Shown here one piece after another: positions 39,543 to 48,546 of a stretch of DNA of 54,247 nucleotides (its first letter is position 1; each line of letters starts with the position of its first letter). The position numbers and the translations under genes were made by a program. This stretch comes from a virus. Below the pieces are notes generated by a model. It saw only the letters and a program-made list of their open reading frames with translations. It was not told the DNA's origin and did no database searches. Location: positions 1 through 54,247 of IMG/VR virus record IMGVR_UViG_3300020196_000050. One strand, given 5' to 3'.

Positions 39543-41423
39543 ATGAAAAATATAAGATTTGAGAATAGATTAAGAAAAATGTTATCTGAATCTTCAGGTA
39601 GGGAACATGTTAAACGAATGTTAAATGAGGCATTAGTTAACAAAGAATCTGAATGTAGAGACGCTTATGGTGAAACTAATTGGACATTGGCATGTTCTTA
39701 TGGTTGTATCCCGTCAACAGGAAAATTATTAACAAACATAATGATTCCTGGACAACAAAAACAAACAGTGGTAATGTTTGACGCTAAACAACCTGTCGGT
39801 TATTATAAAAAAGTACTTGTTACCCAACCTAATGCCGAAACAGGTAAAATGACTGTTTATATGTCAAACGACAATGCTAGTGAATTGTTAAAAAACAACA
39901 AACAAGGTTCAGAAACTTTATGGTACGCGGTAAAATCATGTTCAGATTTATTACCAAGTGTAAATCCCCAATTAAGTAAAGAAGCGACCGCATTAATCCA
40001 ACAATTGATAACTTTAGAAACACCTCCAGGAGGTCAACCAAAACTTAAATTTTGGGCTGATGGTATGAATGACCCTAGCTCAGTTAAAACTGGTTGGATT
40101 CCTATTAAATTAAAAGATTTTATTGATAGTTACGTTAAAGCCGATAAAACAGGTAGATTTAACGCTATTGCTACCATGATTGAAGCTCAGAGAGAAAGTC
40201 CTGTAATGATGTGGTATCAAGCGGGTGGAGTATCTCAAGCTCAAGCAGAAAGGAGTATTGGTGGTTTAGATGCTTGGTTAAAATCATCGAATGGTTTATG
40301 GAAAGAAGGTCCATGTCCTCCAGGTAAAGAAAGAACATGTACTCAAAAAAATCTAAAAACTGACCCTGCAACGTCCGCAAATTTTAAAAATTCACCAACC
40401 GATGTGTTTGTTCATATGATGGAGGAAGATTTGTCAGGTGAAAATATTGTTAAAGCTATATATGACGCATATAGTGGAGTTACCCAATCTCCTGATGAGA
40501 AAACAAAAAAAGAAAAATGTAAACCATTATTACAGGCATATGCAAAGGCATACGAATTAGGTACTCAAATCGACCCTCAAAATATTGAGGCATATAAAGG
40601 AGCGGTTAATCAATGTACTAAATATAATTATTTATTTGGTGTTGATGAAAAACTATTTAGAAACCAATTACAAGTGAATGCGGTTAAAGGTAAAACTGAT
40701 TATAGTTTGGGTAGTGGTGCAACCAGAACAACTTTTAGAGAAAGTCATCGAGATAGGGAACTTAGAAACTTAATCCGAGAAAGTTTGCTTGATATCAAGC
40801 GAACCAAAAAAAAAATCGGCTTGGGTGAGAGTAAGATAATTAACAGTAGAATTAAGTTAATTTCTGAACATAGAACTCTAAAAACAAAATCTCAGAAAGA
40901 AAAGTTTTTCAATGAGTTAATGATGGAAATGGCTTACCTTAACTCACAAGGATACGATTCAAAATTAATAAATGAGAATTTCCTTGATATATTAAAAGGT
41001 TTGTTTGGTACGGCTGCCGACTCAACGTTACAATATTTTAAAGAGTCAATCGCCAAATGGTTAATTGAAAAATTAACACCAATGGACCCTAATGGTTGGA
41101 TGGCTAACATTATTATTGTTGCGGTTGGTAACGTTCCAATTGGTGAAATTACAAGATTAACGGAATGTAACTATTTAAGTGATGTTTTAACTAAGTCAAT
41201 AGTGGAAGGTGCAGTTAACAAATATAAAAACGAACAAGGTCTAACGGGACCGTTCTATGATATTTTAAGAAATGGTATTGTAGAAATGTTGGAAGATACC
41301 AAATTCGGTCAAGTCATTGAAACCGCAATCGGTGATTTAGTTTGTCCGTTACTTGGAGGAATTAAAGATAAGATGGGTTCAGCAGCGGATACAATGAAAA
41401 AAGGAGCTCTGAGTCTAACTTAA
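39543..41423 (+). CDS. Large candidate internal virion protein, 626 aa
   Basis: MKNIRFENRLRKMLSE|SSG and MLNE|A at 27-30 give two gp21-type sites. Middle part (35-400) is mixed with several Cys (GKLLTNIMIPGQQKQTVVMF, GPCPPGKERTCTQ). A second targeting-like segment occurs internally (RELRNLIRESLLDIKRTKKK, about residue 400), then a helical C-terminus with hydrophobic patches (WMANIIIVAVGNVPIGE). Might be a fusion of two cargo proteins. No recognised enzyme motif. Confidence 0.72.
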   Translation: MKNIRFENRLRKMLSESSGREHVKRMLNEALVNKESECRDAYGETNWTLACSYGCIPSTGKLLTNIMIPGQQKQTVVMFDAKQPVGYYKKVLVTQPNAETGKMTVYMSNDNASELLKNNKQGSETLWYAVKSCSDLLPSVNPQLSKEATALIQQLITLETPPGGQPKLKFWADGMNDPSSVKTGWIPIKLKDFIDSYVKADKTGRFNAIATMIEAQRESPVMMWYQAGGVSQAQAERSIGGLDAWLKSSNGLWKEGPCPPGKERTCTQKNLKTDPATSANFKNSPTDVFVHMMEEDLSGENIVKAIYDAYSGVTQSPDEKTKKEKCKPLLQAYAKAYELGTQIDPQNIEAYKGAVNQCTKYNYLFGVDEKLFRNQLQVNAVKGKTDYSLGSGATRTTFRESHRDRELRNLIRESLLDIKRTKKKIGLGESKIINSRIKLISEHRTLKTKSQKEKFFNELMMEMAYLNSQGYDSKLINENFLDILKGLFGTAADSTLQYFKESIAKWLIEKLTPMDPNGWMANIIIVAVGNVPIGEITRLTECNYLSDVLTKSIVEGAVNKYKNEQGLTGPFYDILRNGIVEMLEDTKFGQVIETAIGDLVCPLLGGIKDKMGSAADTMKKGALSLT

Positions 41424-41488
41424 GAAACCTACGAGGTAGTTCTCGTATGGGATAAACCAATAAAAGAAAGGGGGTATTCCAAATCTAA

Positions 41489-41520
41489 CAAAAAGGTGTC
41501 GAAAGACACCTTTTTGTTTT
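41489..41520. terminator. Strong bidirectional terminator
   Basis: AAAAAGGTGTC, GAAA, GACACCTTTTT, then G and T4. Ends the virion block and the minus-strand HNH gene. Confidence 0.9.
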
Positions 41521-42011
41521 TAACTAAATGACTTCTTAAAGTCTTCCCAAATATGTTCTACATTTGAATTTATAATTTCAGAAAATATTGATGGTTCATA
41601 AGGTTTAAACCTTAACTTCATATTGGCTTCTCCAGGAGTTCTATCACCTTTTTGTCGATTACAAGTACCGCAACAAGTGACAAGATTTTGCCAAGTATTT
41701 GAACCACCTTTAGATTTAGGTTGTGTATGGTCAACAGTTAAGTTTTTTTTACTACCACAATAAACACACTCATGATTATCTCGTTTAAATAATCTATGAC
41801 GGTTAATTTTTAATTTGTGAATTCTATGTCTAACATAGTTTAGTAGTCTAATTATTAGAGGTCTAACAAACTTATTTGCACCTGCAATAATTGGGTTTTC
41901 AGAAGATTTTAAAATTTCTGCTTTACCTTTTGTCACTAAATTAAAACCTCTGTATACTGTAGTTATATTTATAGGAGTATAGTCCGAATTTAAAACTAAT
42001 ACTTTTTCCAT
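41520..42011 (-). CDS. HNH endonuclease
   Basis: 163 residues from the ATG at 42011 (MEKVLVLNSDYTPINITTVY). HNH core with two zinc CxxC pairs: HECVYCGSKKNLTVDHTQPK, SKGGSNTWQNLVTCCGTCNR, then QKGDRTPGEA. This N-terminus and core are typical of HNH proteins common in Flavobacteria chromosomes, so it may have come from a host. Could be a phage nuclease or a homing enzyme; it lies alone before the glycan operon. A TATCTTTG box lies 36 nt upstream. Confidence 0.9.
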   Translation of the reverse strand: MEKVLVLNSDYTPINITTVYRGFNLVTKGKAEILKSSENPIIAGANKFVRPLIIRLLNYVRHRIHKLKINRHRLFKRDNHECVYCGSKKNLTVDHTQPKSKGGSNTWQNLVTCCGTCNRQKGDRTPGEANMKLRFKPYEPSIFSEIINSNVEHIWEDFKKSFS

Positions 42012-42047
42012 AATATCTTTCAAAATAATTTTTCTTTTAAATATAAA

Positions 42048-42055
42048 CAAAGATA
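42048..42055 (-). promoter_or_regulatory. TAnnTTTG (TATCTTTG) -7 element
   Basis: Minus strand, 36 nt before the ATG at 42011. Confidence 0.5.
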
Positions 42056-42072
42056 ATTATCTTAACAAGAGA

Positions 42073-42756
42073 TTAAAAAGTGAGTTTTACATTATGTTTG
42101 GTTTTTGGTTCTAAAAATGGGTTTTTGTAAGTGGATTCACCGTATTTTATGGGAAAAACAACCAATGAAGTTTTCCAACTTGCATACATATTAGACAATT
42201 GGTCTCTACCACTACCATTATTAATCTCATTCCACCATATATTATTAAATTCATTAACCTTATCAACATTCCTTCTAACCATAAACCCTGTTTCAAATAA
42301 ACCAAAATTTTTAGGAAAACCCTCTTCTCTATATTTTAACATTTGATTCTCGACTACTAGCTTAGAATCAAGTTTTTGTTCTAACACTTTTTTTGACTCC
42401 TCATATATACATTTTCTCCAACTATGAGGAAATATCATAATATTTTTATCTTTAGTAAACTCCATCTTTTTAAAAAGTTCATTTACGTTAGTAAATTTTG
42501 GTATAAAACAATGGTCAATCCATATGTTTATATCGTGTTTAGGAAGAACAATATGAGGATTGACTTTAATGTATCTAGCCAATTTTCGACTATCTAATGT
42601 CTCATTTATCAAATCAGTATGGCAAATTTCCCACACATCTGATTTAATATATTTATTATCAGTAAATAATATATATCTTACATTTTTATCATAAATCACG
42701 GGGTTATTAAAATTATCGTAATCCCCAATATTTGCACTATAAATTATTGTCTTCAT
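42073..42756 (-). CDS. Glycosyltransferase-like protein (DUF616/TOD1-like)
   Basis: 227 residues. MKTIIYSANIGDYDNFNNPV, VRYILFTDNK, then DSRKLARYIKVNPH and INIWIDHCFIPK match the DUF616 family related to plant TOD1/MUCI70 glycosyltransferases. IWIDHCF replaces the usual D-x-D-like metal site. Last gene of the minus-strand operon that runs from 45914. Probably transfers a sugar to a virion, DNA or envelope glycan. Confidence 0.8.
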   Translation of the reverse strand: MKTIIYSANIGDYDNFNNPVIYDKNVRYILFTDNKYIKSDVWEICHTDLINETLDSRKLARYIKVNPHIVLPKHDINIWIDHCFIPKFTNVNELFKKMEFTKDKNIMIFPHSWRKCIYEESKKVLEQKLDSKLVVENQMLKYREEGFPKNFGLFETGFMVRRNVDKVNEFNNIWWNEINNGSGRDQLSNMYASWKTSLVVFPIKYGESTYKNPFLEPKTKHNVKLTF

Positions 42757-42758
42757 TA

Positions 42759-43553
42759 TTATAAAACAGGTTTTATGTAAGAGGTTTTACCTTTACCAGG
42801 ACCCCTAGTTATCTTCCCGACAAAAAAATCAAAAACACTACCTAAATCTAAAGAAACCCCATTTAATTCTGAAAATACAAACCCTAAATGTTTACCAAAT
42901 GCGCCCGCTCCAAAAATTAAAAGTTGTCCCGACCTATCTACAGAGTTTAATTTTTTTGTTATTTTGTTAATTTCCTCAAATATGTCAAGATTATTGTTTA
43001 ATACTTCTTCGTATACTTGTTCTCCAGGTATTAAATATTGCTCAACATGATTAATATTTGGGAATCTTTTTTTAATTTTATCTTTAACATCTCTACAACT
43101 AACAATTACAATGCTATCTATAGACTCAAAAATTTCAAATAAATCACCATTATCGACTAACTCAAAATGAGAATTAATCGTACAATAATTTTTATCAATC
43201 CAATTAGTAGGGTTATCATCCTTAATTTTTTCATAATAGGTGATTAAATCGGACCATAAACTATTTTTTATAATGTGTTTTTCAGTTGGTAATCCAAGTA
43301 TATTACATTTCAGTACTGAATTAATTAAATTAATTTGTGTGTTATTAATTTCATCATTTGTCAACCTTCTACCAATCTGTTTTTTTGAGAATTTAGTTAT
43401 CCTTTTATCATCATTTTTACTTGTATTATTTTTATCGTAATTGGCTAAAATCATTTCTCCATCACCCATCCTTAACATGAATAATGGTTTTCTATTTAAC
43501 AAGGATTTTAAAACTTCGTCTTTAATTTGTTTTGATGAAAAATTTATTTCCAC
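42759..43553 (-). CDS. GT-D fold glycosyltransferase
   Basis: 264 residues. PLFMLRMGDGEMILANY near the N-terminus and the C-terminal LLIFGAGAFGKHLG, LDLGSVFDFFVGK are the hallmarks of the GT-D fold (DUF1792-type). These enzymes add glucose or related sugars to glycopeptides and polysaccharides. Two bases separate it from the DUF616 gene. Confidence 0.8.
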   Translation of the reverse strand: MEINFSSKQIKDEVLKSLLNRKPLFMLRMGDGEMILANYDKNNTSKNDDKRITKFSKKQIGRRLTNDEINNTQINLINSVLKCNILGLPTEKHIIKNSLWSDLITYYEKIKDDNPTNWIDKNYCTINSHFELVDNGDLFEIFESIDSIVIVSCRDVKDKIKKRFPNINHVEQYLIPGEQVYEEVLNNNLDIFEEINKITKKLNSVDRSGQLLIFGAGAFGKHLGFVFSELNGVSLDLGSVFDFFVGKITRGPGKGKTSYIKPVL

Positions 43554-43558
43554 AATTA

Positions 43559-44260
43559 TTATAAATCTTTTATTATCGACTCTATTTGAGAGGTATTTAT
43601 ATTACTTTGGTAAGTAAATTTAGGATTTTCCATAGTTGATAGGGTTGGTGTAAGATTAATAGACATAAAATGGTCTTTATATTTTGTATCATCACCAATT
43701 ATAATGTCTGAAAACTTGACCCATGCGGATGGTATACCATATGCGTGTGAACAAATTAAACCATGTAAAGAACTTGATATAGTTTGTCTACATTCCGTAA
43801 TTTGTTTAACAACTTCTAAAGGGTTTGGGTTATTTAAGTTAATTACGTTATGATTTGGGTATTTTTCTTTAATTTTATGATACTCTTTCATATGCGGTAT
43901 TATACCTAAATCGTATTTTTTTTTACTTTCATCACAAAAATTAGGAAGTAATAATGCTGCGTCACCATAAATTTCAGGGCATTCCCCCCCATTTTTTAAC
44001 ACTAAATTTCTTGTAATAGGTCCCCTAACAAATTTCCATATTGCTTTTGGGTTTAATTTACCATTTTCCCACGCGGAACCTGAACCAATAACTAAACAAT
44101 TTTCAGTTGCTTTATTCGCAATTGAACCAATAGAAATTAAATTATAATTTTCTTTAGTGTATTCGTATTTTATTGAGTAATGGTCGAATAATTTTGGTGT
44201 TAATACATCACCAAAATTATGAATTTTTTCACCTACCATCCACCAAACTTTATAAGTCAT
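43559..44260 (-). CDS. Polysaccharide pyruvyl transferase family protein
   Basis: 233 residues. NFGDVLTPKLFDHY, VIGSGSAWENGK, RGPITRNLVLKNGGECPEIY, GDAALLLP and SSLHGLICSHAYGIPSAWV match the pyruvyl transferase/PssM group. These transfer pyruvate from PEP to a sugar. It overlaps the methyltransferase gene by 11 nt. Its PEP need recalls the phage PEP synthase at 14702. Confidence 0.85.
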   Translation of the reverse strand: MTYKVWWMVGEKIHNFGDVLTPKLFDHYSIKYEYTKENYNLISIGSIANKATENCLVIGSGSAWENGKLNPKAIWKFVRGPITRNLVLKNGGECPEIYGDAALLLPNFCDESKKKYDLGIIPHMKEYHKIKEKYPNHNVINLNNPNPLEVVKQITECRQTISSSLHGLICSHAYGIPSAWVKFSDIIIGDDTKYKDHFMSINLTPTLSTMENPKFTYQSNINTSQIESIIKDL

Positions 44261-44855
44261 CTTTTTTAAAAATTATTAGATTATTATACACGTATTTTGG
44301 AGCTTTTAAAGTTTTCCACTTTTCAGAAACCTCCTTAGTCACTTGGGAATCCACGCCAAAACCATAGGTATTAAAAAGTTCAATCCAAAATTCTTTGGTT
44401 TGGCAATTTATATGACCTGTCCCATTTTGTTCTGGTTGTGCGGCGGAAAAAATAATTAATGAATTTTCATCTGCAGAATTAATTAAGTTCATGACAAACA
44501 CCTCACTTTTTAATGGATTAATGTGCTCCGCAGTTTCTATTGAAATTATACATTCGTACTTATCAGTATTTATTTTTTCCGTACAATCGGTATAAGTTAT
44601 AAACTTACCTATTAACGGGTTTGTATATTTTTTTAAAATCTCACCATTTATATCAAACCCTTGAAGTCTTTCAACCCCTTTGTTAAAACCTGACTCTAAA
44701 TAAGCCCCAATACCACAACCGTAATCAATTATTGATTTTGGTTTATATGTATCAATAAACCAATCCATAGTGGTTTTAATATAATCTTTAGTGTTTTTTA
44801 CAAACCAATTATAATATTTATCATCATATTTTGATGAGTCAAAATTATTTTCCAT
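44250..44855 (-). CDS. SAM-dependent methyltransferase
   Basis: 201 residues. Class I motif SIIDYGCGIGAYLESGF with glycine-rich loop and a following acidic residue in LQGFDINGE. Likely methylates a sugar or other small molecule in the same pathway. Overlaps both neighbours by 11 nt, showing tight coupling. Confidence 0.85.
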   Translation of the reverse strand: MENNFDSSKYDDKYYNWFVKNTKDYIKTTMDWFIDTYKPKSIIDYGCGIGAYLESGFNKGVERLQGFDINGEILKKYTNPLIGKFITYTDCTEKINTDKYECIISIETAEHINPLKSEVFVMNLINSADENSLIIFSAAQPEQNGTGHINCQTKEFWIELFNTYGFGVDSQVTKEVSEKWKTLKAPKYVYNNLIIFKKDDL

Positions 44856-45348
44856 TTATGTATGTTTTTTTGGAGTCAATATCTGATAAACCTAATGTAA
44901 AATATCCAAAAGGTATTTTATTGACGTTTATTTTATTATAAATCTTCATAAAAGCAGAGTGGGAACCTGATTTAGTTTCATTAATCTCCTTAATCCATTC
45001 TAATAAAAATTGTTTATTTTCTTTCGTATTTTTTATTATATGTACATAATCATGAGGGGAGCCATTTTTTTTAAAATCCACTAACCAATCAGAATCAATT
45101 GGGAAGTCTATATTTTTATTGATTCTACAATCAATATCCAACCATAATAAATCTTGATTAAATTTCTCCATCATCTCAACTATAAAAGTTGGCTTCGCCC
45201 TAACATTATCTATCCATGAAGTACCAAAATTATATTCATCAATGTAGTAATCAATACCAAATTCAATACAATCCTGAATTAAATTTTTTGATGAGTTTTT
45301 ATAAAAATCACCTCCATCTACATCACAGTAAAAACTAATTAATTTCAT
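44845..45348 (-). CDS. Glycosyltransferase-like (nucleotide-sugar transferase)
   Basis: 167 residues. LLWLDIDCRINK has the D-x-D metal-binding motif of nucleotide-sugar transferases, with NFGTSWIDNVRAKPTFIVEM before it, as in GT77-like putative enzymes. Short for a full glycosyltransferase; it may be a minimal version. Overlaps its neighbours by a few bases on each side. Confidence 0.7.
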   Translation of the reverse strand: MKLISFYCDVDGGDFYKNSSKNLIQDCIEFGIDYYIDEYNFGTSWIDNVRAKPTFIVEMMEKFNQDLLWLDIDCRINKNIDFPIDSDWLVDFKKNGSPHDYVHIIKNTKENKQFLLEWIKEINETKSGSHSAFMKIYNKINVNKIPFGYFTLGLSDIDSKKTYINGK

Positions 45349-45914
45349 AATAAATGTTTTTTATCGTTCATATTCCCACCTCTATACCAATGTTGGACAT
45401 AAATACCTCTCATTAAACCGACTTTGAGTCCTGCATTTTTAAATCTTAAGTGTATATCATTATCAACACCCAACATACCTATTTCTTTAAAACCACCTAC
45501 CCGCTCCCACGAAGATTTTTTAATTAGAATTATAACTCCACTTAGTAGAGTTTTATCAGTAATATCTAATACATTGGTTTTATTCGTGTTCCATAATTTT
45601 TCCCCAAATTCTCTATGATATTTTTGGTCATTTGAGGATTTATTGACATTCGGAGCTAACTGATAAAAACAACCTATCCTGTTGGTATAACAAGTAAGGA
45701 GTGAATACTCGGGATTAGATTGGATTACCTCCTCGATATATTTACCAAAAAATGGAGTGGTATGTACTGCGTCCCCATCTAAAAAGCAACACCAATCGTT
45801 GTCATCAATTAGATTCATTATTTCATTGTATGACTTGCCAATCTTTTTTTCTGAATTCCACGGAATAACATGAAAAACTCTTGGTTTTGGTACTGTAAAT
45901 GTTTTTTTTTCCAT
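45345..45914 (-). CDS. Glycosyltransferase family 2-like, short
   Basis: 189 residues. WCCFLDGDAVHTTPFFGKYI contains the DxD site; LLSGVIILIKKSSWERVGGF and GVDNDIHLRFKNAGLKVGLM are usual late GT2 motifs. The usual N-terminal nucleotide-binding strand is reduced. First gene of the operon. Sugar specificity unknown. Confidence 0.8.
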   Translation of the reverse strand: MEKKTFTVPKPRVFHVIPWNSEKKIGKSYNEIMNLIDDNDWCCFLDGDAVHTTPFFGKYIEEVIQSNPEYSLLTCYTNRIGCFYQLAPNVNKSSNDQKYHREFGEKLWNTNKTNVLDITDKTLLSGVIILIKKSSWERVGGFKEIGMLGVDNDIHLRFKNAGLKVGLMRGIYVQHWYRGGNMNDKKHLL

Positions 45915-45982
45915 ATTTTAATATATGATTAAGATAAATAATAGTTATCTTACCCTATTTATAAATATAGAGTTTAAAATTT

Positions 45983-47062
45983 ATGAAAATAGTTACAATA
46001 TCAACTTTTTGGAATTGTGAAAAATATGTGAAAGAGTGCATACAATCATTAAAAAACCAATATTATACCAATTTTGTCTCATATTTTATTGATGATATGT
46101 CAACCGACAATTCTTATGAAGTAGCAAAAAACGCTATCGGGGATGACAAACGATTTATCTTAATCAAAAATGAAAATAAAAAATACAAGACAAAAAATTT
46201 TATAGATGTTATTAAGGATAACCCCAAAATAAATTGGAACGATGTTATAATTGAGATTGATGGGGATGATAGGTTATCTGATAATTATGTTTTAGGGTTA
46301 ATTAATAAGGTATTTTCAAATAATGATATTTGGATTTGTGGTACAAGATGGTCCGATAATAAAGGTAGACTTGGTAATTACGGTAAACCTAATCCAGAAA
46401 AAGCAAGAAAAACTTCTTGGAATTTTTCACATATGAGGTCATATAGAGCATTTTTATTTAGGTCAATAAATGATAAACATTTAAAATTTGATGGTGAATA
46501 TTTTAAAGCCGCTTGTGATTTAGGGATAGGTATACCTATGTTAGAGATGTCAGGGGAAGAACATTTCCACTACATTAATGAACCATTATACATATATAAT
46601 TGGCATGACAAACAATCATATAGTGATAATAATTCCTTTGGTGATAAAACCCTACAAGGACGTACCGCAAAATATATTTATTCATTACCTTCTTATGAAA
46701 AATTAAAAATAATTAATGAAATTCCAGTACCTAAAGAGCGGGTTGAGACTAAAACTAATAAACAAATACTTGATGAAATTTTTGATGAGAATAATCATAA
46801 AAAATTAACACCAACCATTGAAAAAACAATACCGATTAATTATGATAAAATTAATGTTGTGAATAATAAAGGAATCTTCAACCCAAAAGATTCTATTAAA
46901 CAACAAATAATTCCAAAACCAAAAGAACAACCAATAATATTAAAAGAAGATACAATCGCAAAGTTAAAAAGGGAAATGTTTAAAACTAAACCAAAAAGAA
47001 AAGGTAACAGTCCTAATATATTTGGTAATAGTCAAAGAAGAAAGGGTGGTTTTAGTATTTGA
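45983..47062 (+). CDS. Glycosyltransferase family 2 with disordered C-terminal tail
   Basis: 359 residues. IVTISTFWNCEKYVKECIQS, YFIDDMSTDNSYEVA and IEIDGDDRLSDNYV are the classic GT-A motifs, with EHFHYINEPLYIYNWHD later. Residues after about 245 are a Lys/Pro-rich linker absent from usual GT2 enzymes and end in a basic tail, perhaps for attachment to the virion. A TATTTATA box lies 19 nt upstream. Divergent from the minus-strand glycan operon. Confidence 0.88.
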   Translation: MKIVTISTFWNCEKYVKECIQSLKNQYYTNFVSYFIDDMSTDNSYEVAKNAIGDDKRFILIKNENKKYKTKNFIDVIKDNPKINWNDVIIEIDGDDRLSDNYVLGLINKVFSNNDIWICGTRWSDNKGRLGNYGKPNPEKARKTSWNFSHMRSYRAFLFRSINDKHLKFDGEYFKAACDLGIGIPMLEMSGEEHFHYINEPLYIYNWHDKQSYSDNNSFGDKTLQGRTAKYIYSLPSYEKLKIINEIPVPKERVETKTNKQILDEIFDENNHKKLTPTIEKTIPINYDKINVVNNKGIFNPKDSIKQQIIPKPKEQPIILKEDTIAKLKREMFKTKPKRKGNSPNIFGNSQRRKGGFSI

Positions 47063-47099
47063 CCTATAATATTTTTTATCTTATTATTATTAAAAAAAT

Positions 47100-47279
47100 A
47101 TGTACGTTATAATCAAACATGTTAAAATGGGTGACGATAAAAAAAGGATACCCGTTATATTATTAAATACAGATACTGAAATTTGGGAATTCGATTCTAT
47201 AGAAGAAGCGACAAAAATGAAAGATATTTTTGAAACTAATTCTGATTCAGGTCATAAGTACGAGGTCAAAAAAATTTAA
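47100..47279 (+). CDS. Small unknown protein, 59 aa
   Basis: ATG at 47100, TAA at 47277. MYVIIKHVKMGDDKKRIPVI, then FDSIEEATKMKDIFE and HKYEVKKI: a small beta-alpha-beta peptide like those found before tRNA genes in phages. Function unknown. Confidence 0.65.
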   Translation: MYVIIKHVKMGDDKKRIPVILLNTDTEIWEFDSIEEATKMKDIFETNSDSGHKYEVKKI

Positions 47280-47285
47280 TTAAAT

Positions 47286-47359
47286 GGTCCTGTAGCATAA
47301 TTGAATAATGCAACTCACTTCTAATGAGTAGACTCCAGGTTTGAATCCTGGCAGGACTA
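47286..47359 (+). tRNA. tRNA-Arg (anticodon TCT)
   Basis: Acceptor GGTCCTG/CAGGACT, D-arm GCAT/ATGC, anticodon stem ACTCA/TGAGT with loop CTTCTAA, T-arm CCAGG/CCTGG. No encoded CCA. Reads AGA, common in this AT-rich genome. Confidence 0.92.
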
Positions 47360-47371
47360 CAACTTTAAAAT

Positions 47372-47473
47372 ATGGAAGATATACACCAACAAATTCACGA
47401 AGATTTCATTAATTCAGAAGAATACGAATCTTATCTGAAAGAAATGTCTATTTGGGAAGAAAAATATTCCTGA
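47372..47473 (+). CDS. Tiny unknown protein, 33 aa
   Basis: MEDIHQQIHEDFINSEEYES, ending MSIWEEKYS. Acidic helix. Sits between the tRNA and the TATCTTTG promoter of the next gene. Weak support. Confidence 0.4.
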   Translation: MEDIHQQIHEDFINSEEYESYLKEMSIWEEKYS

Positions 47474-47501
47474 ACAATACCACGCAATTAAAAAATTATT
47501 G

Positions 47502-47509
47502 TATCTTTG
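47502..47509 (+). promoter_or_regulatory. TAnnTTTG (TATCTTTG) -7 element, 4 nt before ATG
   Basis: Box, TGAT, then the ATG at 47514. The box overlaps the upstream extension of the open frame, which supports 47514 as the start. Confidence 0.65.
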
Positions 47510-47513
47510 TGAT

Positions 47514-48119
47514 ATGAAAACTTACTCATTCTTAAAAGACGTTGTATATGTGGCATTGGTAATGATTGTTATTGGTGGCCTTTATGAATACTTAGAAAAA
47601 CATAATTGGGATTATTCATCCATAATCACGGGTGACTTGCTTAAACAAAGACCTATTGAGACTACAAGTATGAATACCTATGATGATTTGGGTAACATTG
47701 TTTATATAAAAGGTTTAGGTAATTTTAGTCACTCTGATTTGTTAAGAGCTGAAAGTGTAATCGAAGGATATTACAACACGCACTGTACTATCGAGAGTCC
47801 TGTTATGTTAGACGACAAATATTACAGTTCAAACGTGATTAAAGGCCACGAAGCTCTTGACCATTTAAGAGTTTCAGGTAAAAAAGTTATTTATGTGACT
47901 AATGATGAAATGATGTCGACTGAAACCGATAAAAGTATAAAAGGATGTGCAAGAATTAATGGTAACACTATAATTGTTAGAACTAAAACATTAAAAAGAA
48001 CTTTAGTTCACGAATACGCACATACTTTAGGTTTGGACCACTGTGATAATAATGGTTGTGCGTTAGCGAAGGGCCATGGAGAAGAACTTTGTTTTGAGTG
48101 TAAAAGTAAAATTAAATAA
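47514..48119 (+). CDS. Membrane-anchored archaemetzincin-like metalloprotease
   Basis: 201 residues from the ATG at 47514 (MKTYSFLKDVVYVALVMIVI), with a transmembrane helix at about 8-30. HEYAH at 166-170 extends to HEYAHTLGLDHC, then a Cys four residues on and CFEC near the end. This matches the archaemetzincin pattern HExxHxxGxxxCxxxxC...CxxC, except that the Met after the second Cys is Leu. A likely zinc protease; target unknown. It lacks the capsid-targeting-like start and uses the early-type promoter. Confidence 0.78.
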   Translation: MKTYSFLKDVVYVALVMIVIGGLYEYLEKHNWDYSSIITGDLLKQRPIETTSMNTYDDLGNIVYIKGLGNFSHSDLLRAESVIEGYYNTHCTIESPVMLDDKYYSSNVIKGHEALDHLRVSGKKVIYVTNDEMMSTETDKSIKGCARINGNTIIVRTKTLKRTLVHEYAHTLGLDHCDNNGCALAKGHGEELCFECKSKIK

Positions 48120-48127
48120 TAAAAGTT

Positions 48128-48535
48128 ATGACTCAGGTGGGATTTTTTATTGTGGGAAAACCTGTAGATGGTGAAATGGAAGATACTATCTTCAGTGAAA
48201 TGAGAGATATTCTAACAAGTGAAGACTTTAACAAGATTGCATTTTGTGAAAATGAAGAAAGTCATGACATTTTGTATACTTTTTTAAATGAAATCAAAAA
48301 TAAAAAATTGTTTATTCTGTTTGAAAAATATGAAGTGTTAGTTCATTTTTCGGATATTACACAAAGTGTGCTGAGACAAATTAATATGAACAAGACTTTG
48401 ACCGAAGGGGAATTTAAACCTTTGTTTGATGAATTTGTAAGTGAAAACTTAACTATTGATTTTATTCTTGACAAAATTAATGAAACTGGTATTGAATCTT
48501 TAACTAAAATTGATTATAAAGTGTTAAAATCATAA
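48128..48535 (+). CDS. Unknown protein, 135 aa
   Basis: MTQVGFFIVGKPVDGEMEDT, then helical and acidic segments (SEDFNKIAFCENEESHDILY). No motif recognised. Follows the archaemetzincin gene by 8 nt, so probably co-transcribed. Confidence 0.7.
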   Translation: MTQVGFFIVGKPVDGEMEDTIFSEMRDILTSEDFNKIAFCENEESHDILYTFLNEIKNKKLFILFEKYEVLVHFSDITQSVLRQINMNKTLTEGEFKPLFDEFVSENLTIDFILDKINETGIESLTKIDYKVLKS

Positions 48536-48546
48536 AATATAAAAAA

